Origin: TMP-24 sp964600685
Lineage (GTDB): Bacteria; Pseudomonadota; Alphaproteobacteria; Rhodobacterales; Rhodobacteraceae
Reading direction: 5' to 3'
Assembly: GCA_964600685.1 (NCBI GenBank)
Contig: CAZRKU010000054.1
Location: 1 to 18,765, forward strand
Length of the DNA stretch: 18,765 nucleotides
The notes beneath the pieces were generated by a model that was not told the DNA's origin, made no database searches, and worked only from the letters and a program-made list of their open reading frames with translations. Position 1 is the first letter of the stretch. The number at the start of each line of letters is the position of its first letter. A program made the position numbers and the translations under genes. Shown here piece after piece: positions 14,341 to 18,765 of this stretch.

Positions 14341-16458
14341 TCAGGGTCCGCTGACGGTGGTCGGAGGGAGTGGTGCCGCCCTGCGCTGGACGGGGCGGCG
14401 GTTCCAGAGCCGTTCGCCTGCCTCATCCTTCGCGCCGACCAGTCGCAGATCGCCTTCGCCCGCATAGACCGCCACCGCGCCGGATGCCGCAAGGGCCTTG
14501 CGGTCAAAGAGAAGGCAATCGCCCGCCTCACCCACCCAGTCCTCCGACAGCACGACCAGAGCGCCGTCCGCGCAGCTGCCTGCCGCACGGCCCGCGCCGC
14601 CCTTGCCCGCAAACACACGGATCTCGCGCCCGTCCAGCAGCGCGGTCAGGTCGCCCTTCTTTCCGGTAAAACCGGCGCGTGCGGCGGCGGCGATCTGGTC
14701 GCTCGGGTCGCCGTCATCCTCAAGCCAGTTTTTCGCGATGAACCCGCCGCCCTTCTCCTTCGACAGGGCGCGCCCTGCATCGGTCATCAGGCCGACCAGC
14801 GTGCCATCGCCGGAAATGAGCAGCGCCGGACGCTCCCCCCCCATCCACAACCCGAAGGTCAGCGCCAGCCCGGCCAGCCCGGCACTCCGGAGCCAGAGCG
14901 GTCGGCCGAGCATCAGGACCGCTCCGGCAAGGCCGAGGAGCGGCAGGACCGCGGCGGGCGGCGTTGGCACCGCCATCACCGCACCATCCATTCCTGCGAC
15001 GCCGTCGGCGATCAGAAGGATCAGCGCGCTGCCCTTCTGCATCACCCAGAGCGCGGGTGCGGCAAGCCCGATCGGCGCCAGAATCAGCGCGATCACCCCC
15101 ATCGGCATCACCATGACCCCCATCACCGGCACCGCCAGCAGATTGGCCAGCAGCCCATATTCGGCGATCCGGTTGAAATGCGCCGCCGCGATCGGCGCGG
15201 TGGCCGTGCCGGCGACCAGCGAGGACAGGACGGCGATGGCGGCCGGACGCAAAAGCGCGGGGACGTGCGCCTGCACCCTTGTCCAGTGCTCAAAGCCGAT
15301 GATCAGGGCGGCCGTCGCGCCGAAGGACATCTGGAACCCCGGCTCGACCAGGCTTTCGGGTTCCAGCACCAGGCAGACGAGCGCCGCCAGCGCGACAGAG
15401 CGGAGCGACAAGGCTCGCCGGTCGGTCAGCACCGCGACCAGAATCACGGCGGCCATGATGTAGGACCGCCGCGTCGCCACATCCGGTCCGGCAAGGATCA
15501 TGTAGAAAGTTGCCGCCAGCAGCGCGAACCCGGCGGCGATCTTGCGCGTGTCGAACCGAAGCGCGAGCGCGGGCGAGAGCGCCATTCCATAGCGAAGCAG
15601 CGTAAAGACGAAGCCGGTGAGCAACCCCATGTGCAGGCCCGAGATCGAGATCATGTGGCTGAGGTTCGAAGCCCTGAGCACCTCGTTCGTCGCAGCGCTC
15701 ACGCCGGAGCGGTCGCCGGTCATCAATGCGGCGGCGAAAGCGCCCGCCTGCCCCTCCATCCTTGCCTGCATGGCGGCGGACAAGGCCATCCGCATCCGAA
15801 AGGCCGCAAGCGACAGTCCCTGATCCGCGTCGGCCAGGACCATCACCGGGCTGCGGGTATAACCCACCCCGCCCAGCCGCGAAAACCAGGCAAGGCGCTG
15901 GAAATCGAAGCCGCCCGGCGCCACGGGCCCGTCGGGCGGCGACAGATTCGCGGTCAGCATCACCCTGAGGCCGGGTTCGGGTTGAAAGCCCATCTGGTCG
16001 CCATGCAGCGCGATACGCACCCGGTCGGGCGTGCGCTCCGGCTTGGTTTCTTCCAGCGTGATCTGGTCGAGCGTCAGGCGCAACTGATCGGAAAAGGATC
16101 GGTCGATGTTGACGATCCGCCCCGTGACCGACCCGTAATAGCGAAAGGAAAGGACAGGGGCCGCGACCAGTTGCGCCCTGAGATCGGCAAGCAGCAACCC
16201 GCCAAGCGCCAGGAAAACCGCCATCGTGGGTGGCCGAAGCCACTCAGCGCCACGCAGCGCCAGGACCAGCGTTGCGATCGCGGCAATCGCCACCGCCGCC
16301 AGCAGCCCTCCCGACGGCTCACGCGGCAGCGCGAAATAGGTGCCGATCCCCAGCGACAGGCAGACCGGTGCCCAGGGCAGCAATGTGCCGCGCGCGGCGG
16401 CCAGCCTACCGAACGTCGCCTCGGTGAAATTCGTCAGGAAACCTGTCATCCGGGGCAC
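14341..16458 (-). CDS. comEC: ComEC/Rec2 family DNA-uptake membrane protein
   Basis: Inner-membrane channel protein of natural transformation, passing single-stranded DNA into the cytoplasm. It has about 705 residues. Two N-terminal membrane segments are followed by a soluble DUF4131/OB-like region (about 105-210). The competence domain (about 235-540) has many hydrophobic segments and the family motif SISGLHMGLLTG, followed by DVATRRSYIMA. The C-terminal soluble part (about 555-705) sits where other ComEC proteins have a metallo-beta-lactamase domain, but I see no HxHxDH motif, only a short remnant (GLMTDAGRALSKEKGGGF). Start is GTG at 16458 (AAGGA 6 nt upstream) or ATG at 16449 (AAGG 8 nt upstream). 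It is divergent from gltX and convergent with ung. A missing nuclease-like domain is common in alphaproteobacterial members as far as I recall. Confidence 0.92.
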   Translation of the reverse strand: MPRMTGFLTNFTEATFGRLAAARGTLLPWAPVCLSLGIGTYFALPREPSGGLLAAVAIAAIATLVLALRGAEWLRPPTMAVFLALGGLLLADLRAQLVAAPVLSFRYYGSVTGRIVNIDRSFSDQLRLTLDQITLEETKPERTPDRVRIALHGDQMGFQPEPGLRVMLTANLSPPDGPVAPGGFDFQRLAWFSRLGGVGYTRSPVMVLADADQGLSLAAFRMRMALSAAMQARMEGQAGAFAAALMTGDRSGVSAATNEVLRASNLSHMISISGLHMGLLTGFVFTLLRYGMALSPALALRFDTRKIAAGFALLAATFYMILAGPDVATRRSYIMAAVILVAVLTDRRALSLRSVALAALVCLVLEPESLVEPGFQMSFGATAALIIGFEHWTRVQAHVPALLRPAAIAVLSSLVAGTATAPIAAAHFNRIAEYGLLANLLAVPVMGVMVMPMGVIALILAPIGLAAPALWVMQKGSALILLIADGVAGMDGAVMAVPTPPAAVLPLLGLAGAVLMLGRPLWLRSAGLAGLALTFGLWMGGERPALLISGDGTLVGLMTDAGRALSKEKGGGFIAKNWLEDDGDPSDQIAAAARAGFTGKKGDLTALLDGREIRVFAGKGGAGRAAGSCADGALVVLSEDWVGEAGDCLLFDRKALAASGAVAVYAGEGDLRLVGAKDEAGERLWNRRPVQRRAAPLPPTTVSGP

Positions 16459-16459
16459 C

Positions 16460-16488
16460 TTGTGTCCTTGCCGCCAAGGGCCTAGAAC
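16460..16488 (+). promoter_or_regulatory. Candidate promoter of gltX
   Basis: TTGTGT (16460-16465) and TAGAAC (16483-16488) are 17 bp apart in the 80-bp gap between comEC and gltX, about 50 bp before the gltX start. The -10 matches 4/6 positions and the -35 3/6. The -35 abuts the comEC start region, so the two genes' signals are tightly packed. Confidence 0.35.
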
Positions 16489-16538
16489 CCTGCGGTCAGG
16501 ATTTGCTCATCTTGGTTTCCGAAAGGTTAATGCGCCCG

Positions 16539-17939
16539 ATGTCCGCCGAAATTGTCACCCGCTTTGCCCCTTCGCCCACCGGTTACCTGCACATCGGCGG
16601 CGCACGCACGGCGCTTTTCAACTGGCTTTATGCGCGCGGCCGCGGCGGGAAATTCCTGCTCAGGATCGAGGATACCGACCGCGAACGCTCCACCCCGGAG
16701 GCGAGCGCGGCGATTCTGAAGGGCCTGGCCTGGCTTGGTCTCGACTGGGATGGCGAGGTGGTCAGCCAGTTCGGCCGCAAGGACCGCCATGCCGAGGTCG
16801 CGCGGGAAATGCTCGCGCGAGGATCCGCCTACAAGTGCTTCTGCACGCAGGACGAAATCGAAGTGTTCCGCGAGGCCGCGCGGGCCGAGGGACGTTCAAC
16901 CCTCTTCCAGTCGCCCTGGCGTGACGCGGACCCGGCAACCTACCCGGACCTGCCGTTCGTGATCCGCCTGAAAGCGCCGCGCGATGGCCAGACGGTGATC
17001 GCGGATCAGGTGCAGGGCGATGTCACCTTCGGCAACGACCAGATGGACGACATGGTTTGTTTACGCGCCGATGGTACGCCGACCTACATGCTGGCGGTCG
17101 TCGTGGATGATCACGACATGGGTGTCACGCATGTGATCCGGGGGGACGATCACCTGACGAATGCCGCACGGCAAACGCAGATCTACAGGGCGATGGACTG
17201 GGCGGTGCCGGTCTGGGCGCACATTCCGCTCATCCACGGGCCGGACGGCAAGAAACTGTCCAAACGTCATGGCGCGGTCGGGCTGCATGAATATCAGGTG
17301 CTGGGCTATCCGGCGTCGGCGATGCGCAATTACCTGTGTCGCCTGGGCTGGTCGCATGGTGACGATGAGTTCTTCACCGATGATCAGGCCAGGAAATGGT
17401 TCGATCTTTCGGGGATCGGTCGCGCGCCGTCGCGCCTTGATTTCAAGAAGCTCGAAAACCTGTCGGGCCAGCATATCGCCGCCAGTGCGGATGCAGCATT
17501 GATGCGCGAGATCGAGGCTTTTCTGGCTGCCGATAACCGCCCGACCCTGACTGAAAGGCAGCGCGGCCTGTTGGAACGCGGGCTTTATGCGCTGAAAGAC
17601 CGCGCAAAGACTTTTCATGAACTGATTGATAAGGCGCGCTTTATCATGGTGTCGCGCCCGATCGTTCCTGACACGGTCGCCGCGAAGGCTCTCGACACGG
17701 TATCCCGTGGTATACTGAATGAATTGACGCCGCAGCTGCAAAATGCTAGCTGGGAGCGGAACGAAATCGAAGCTGCCGTCGGGCATGTTGCCGCCACCCA
17801 TGGGCTTGGTCTGGGCAAGATCGCGGGGCCGATGCGCGCCGCGCTTGCCGGACGGACGGTCAGCCCTTCGGTCTTCGACATGATGCTTGTGCTCGGGCGG
17901 GAGGAAAGCCTCGCCCGGCTGACAGAGGCCGCAGGCTGA
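16539..17939 (+). CDS. gltX: Glutamate-tRNA ligase
   Basis: Class I aminoacyl-tRNA synthetase charging tRNA-Glu. With the start at 16539 it has 466 residues, the normal length, so it is a full synthetase with anticodon-binding domain and not the short GluQ form. RFAPSPTGYLHIGGARTA (8-25) carries the HIGH-type motif (HIGG, 18-21), and KLSKR (239-243) is the KMSKS-type motif. RIEDTDRERS and the IRGDDHLTNAARQ segment are typical of the catalytic core. ATG at 16530 (MRPMSAEI) is an alternative; GAAAGG lies only 3 nt before that one and 12 nt before 16539, so the signal does not decide. Alphaproteobacteria often have two GltX copies, one charging tRNA-Gln for amidation; which type this is cannot be told here. 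gltA follows after 73 bp. Confidence 0.96.
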   Translation: MSAEIVTRFAPSPTGYLHIGGARTALFNWLYARGRGGKFLLRIEDTDRERSTPEASAAILKGLAWLGLDWDGEVVSQFGRKDRHAEVAREMLARGSAYKCFCTQDEIEVFREAARAEGRSTLFQSPWRDADPATYPDLPFVIRLKAPRDGQTVIADQVQGDVTFGNDQMDDMVCLRADGTPTYMLAVVVDDHDMGVTHVIRGDDHLTNAARQTQIYRAMDWAVPVWAHIPLIHGPDGKKLSKRHGAVGLHEYQVLGYPASAMRNYLCRLGWSHGDDEFFTDDQARKWFDLSGIGRAPSRLDFKKLENLSGQHIAASADAALMREIEAFLAADNRPTLTERQRGLLERGLYALKDRAKTFHELIDKARFIMVSRPIVPDTVAAKALDTVSRGILNELTPQLQNASWERNEIEAAVGHVAATHGLGLGKIAGPMRAALAGRTVSPSVFDMMLVLGREESLARLTEAAG

Positions 17940-18012
17940 CGGGGCCGCCCCCACCACGAGGGCCGGCCAGTGTTGCACGCCCCTGCCAGGGCGAACCGGG
18001 GAGACGGGAACG

Positions 18013-18765
18013 ATGGCTGATACCAAGACCGCGACGCTGAGCATCGGCGACAAGACGCTGAGCCTGCCAATTCTGAAGCCGACCGTCGGCCCCGACGTGA
18101 TCGACATCCGCAAGCTTTATGCCGATGGCGATGTCTTCACCTACGATCCGGGCTTCACCTCCACCGCCGCCTGCGACAGCACCATCACCTATATCGACGG
18201 CGACGCGGGTGAACTGCTCTATCGCGGCTATCCGATCGAGCAGTTGGCGGAACAGTCCAGCCACCTCGAAACCTGCTACCTGCTGCTTTACGGCGAACTG
18301 CCGTCGGCGGCGCAACTGGCCGACTTCAAGCAACGGGTGACCCGCCATACGATGGTGCATGAACAGATGCACAACTTCTTCCGCGGTTTCCGCCGCGACA
18401 GCCACCCGATGGCAACCATGGTGGGGGTGGTGGGCGCGATGTCGGCCTTCTATCACGACAGTCTCGACATCAACGACCCGTGGCAGCGCGAAGTGGCCGC
18501 GATCCGCATGATCGCGAAACTGCCGACGATCGCGGCAATGGCCTACAAATATTCGATCGGCCAGCCCTTCGTCTATCCGCAGAACCGGCTCGATTATGCT
18601 TCGAACTTCCTGCACATGTGCTTCGCCGTCCCGTGCGAGGACTATGTCGTCCAGCCCGCGCTTGCCAAGGCGATGGACCGGATCATGATGCTGCATGCCG
18701 ACCATGAACAGAATGCCTCGACCTCGACCGTGCGCCTGGCTGGTTCCTCGGGCGCAAACCCCTTC
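18013..18765 (+). CDS. gltA: Citrate synthase, 3' end cut by window
   Basis: Condenses oxaloacetate and acetyl-CoA into citrate, the entry step of the TCA cycle. 251 residues are visible of about 430. It is the hexameric gram-negative type: the N-terminal beta-rich segment (TATLSIGDKTLSLPIL; DVIDIRKLY), FTYDPGFTSTAACDSTITYIDG (42-63), LLYRGYPIEQLAE (68-80), and LHADHEQNASTSTVRLAGSSG (227-247), which binds oxaloacetate. The next expected motif, GPAHGG with a catalytic His, lies just past the right edge. Start ATG at 18013 has GGGGAGACGGG upstream. The 73-bp gap after gltX holds a small GC hairpin (CGCCC at 17978-17982, GGGCG at 17989-17993) and no clear promoter, so cotranscription with gltX is possible. 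Confidence 0.96.
   Translation, partial: MADTKTATLSIGDKTLSLPILKPTVGPDVIDIRKLYADGDVFTYDPGFTSTAACDSTITYIDGDAGELLYRGYPIEQLAEQSSHLETCYLLLYGELPSAAQLADFKQRVTRHTMVHEQMHNFFRGFRRDSHPMATMVGVVGAMSAFYHDSLDINDPWQREVAAIRMIAKLPTIAAMAYKYSIGQPFVYPQNRLDYASNFLHMCFAVPCEDYVVQPALAKAMDRIMMLHADHEQNASTSTVRLAGSSGANPF

Noticed and set aside
14287..16485. Very long plus-strand open frame (732 codons) opposite comEC
   Set aside because: Slightly longer than comEC but its translation is low-complexity His/Gln/Arg-rich, it overlaps the end of ung, and comEC has clear membrane segments and motifs on the other strand.

Overview
The window is high-GC chromosomal DNA that reads as core genome of an alphaproteobacterium, most likely Rhodobacteraceae (Rhodobacter/Paracoccus relatives). 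The basis is the protein sequences (B12-dependent NrdJ, two-domain cold-shock protein, YibQ-like protein lying among the trp genes), the ppiD-trpE and comEC-gltX-gltA order, and dense GC-rich coding with ATGA overlaps. I see no phage, insertion sequence, CRISPR array, toxin-antitoxin or defence genes.

Layout. On the minus strand from the left edge: nrdJ (5' part only, cut by the window edge), a 476-bp non-coding stretch with a good NrdR-box match, tRNA-Pro(UGG), a secreted DUF192 protein, a two-domain cold-shock protein translationally coupled to it, and pdxH. From 4182 the plus strand carries fabI, gpt (ATGA overlap), a class I/II aminotransferase, then ppiD-trpE. A minus-strand gene for a membrane-anchored 'divergent polysaccharide deacetylase' (YibQ-like) sits between trpE and trpGD and contains a 100-N assembly gap. 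trpG-trpD (ATGA overlap) run into ung (TTGA overlap). comEC is convergent with ung, their stop codons one base apart. gltX is divergent from comEC and is followed by the 5' part of gltA.

Together these genes cover deoxyribonucleotide synthesis (nrdJ), vitamin B6 (pdxH), fatty acid elongation (fabI), purine salvage (gpt), envelope protein folding (ppiD), the first two steps of tryptophan synthesis (trpE/G/D), uracil excision repair (ung), DNA uptake (comEC), translation (gltX, tRNA-Pro) and the TCA cycle (gltA).

The items most worth a second look are: the trp region, where ung directly follows trpD and the trpC-moaC-moeA-lexA block I would expect before comEC is absent; the assembly gap, flanked by an identical 11-bp sequence and probably a (APVT)n tandem repeat or a contig overlap; the NrdR box and repeated GGTCAAC elements upstream of nrdJ; and an 18-bp tandem duplication in a signal peptide. 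I do not see an undescribed multi-gene system here.
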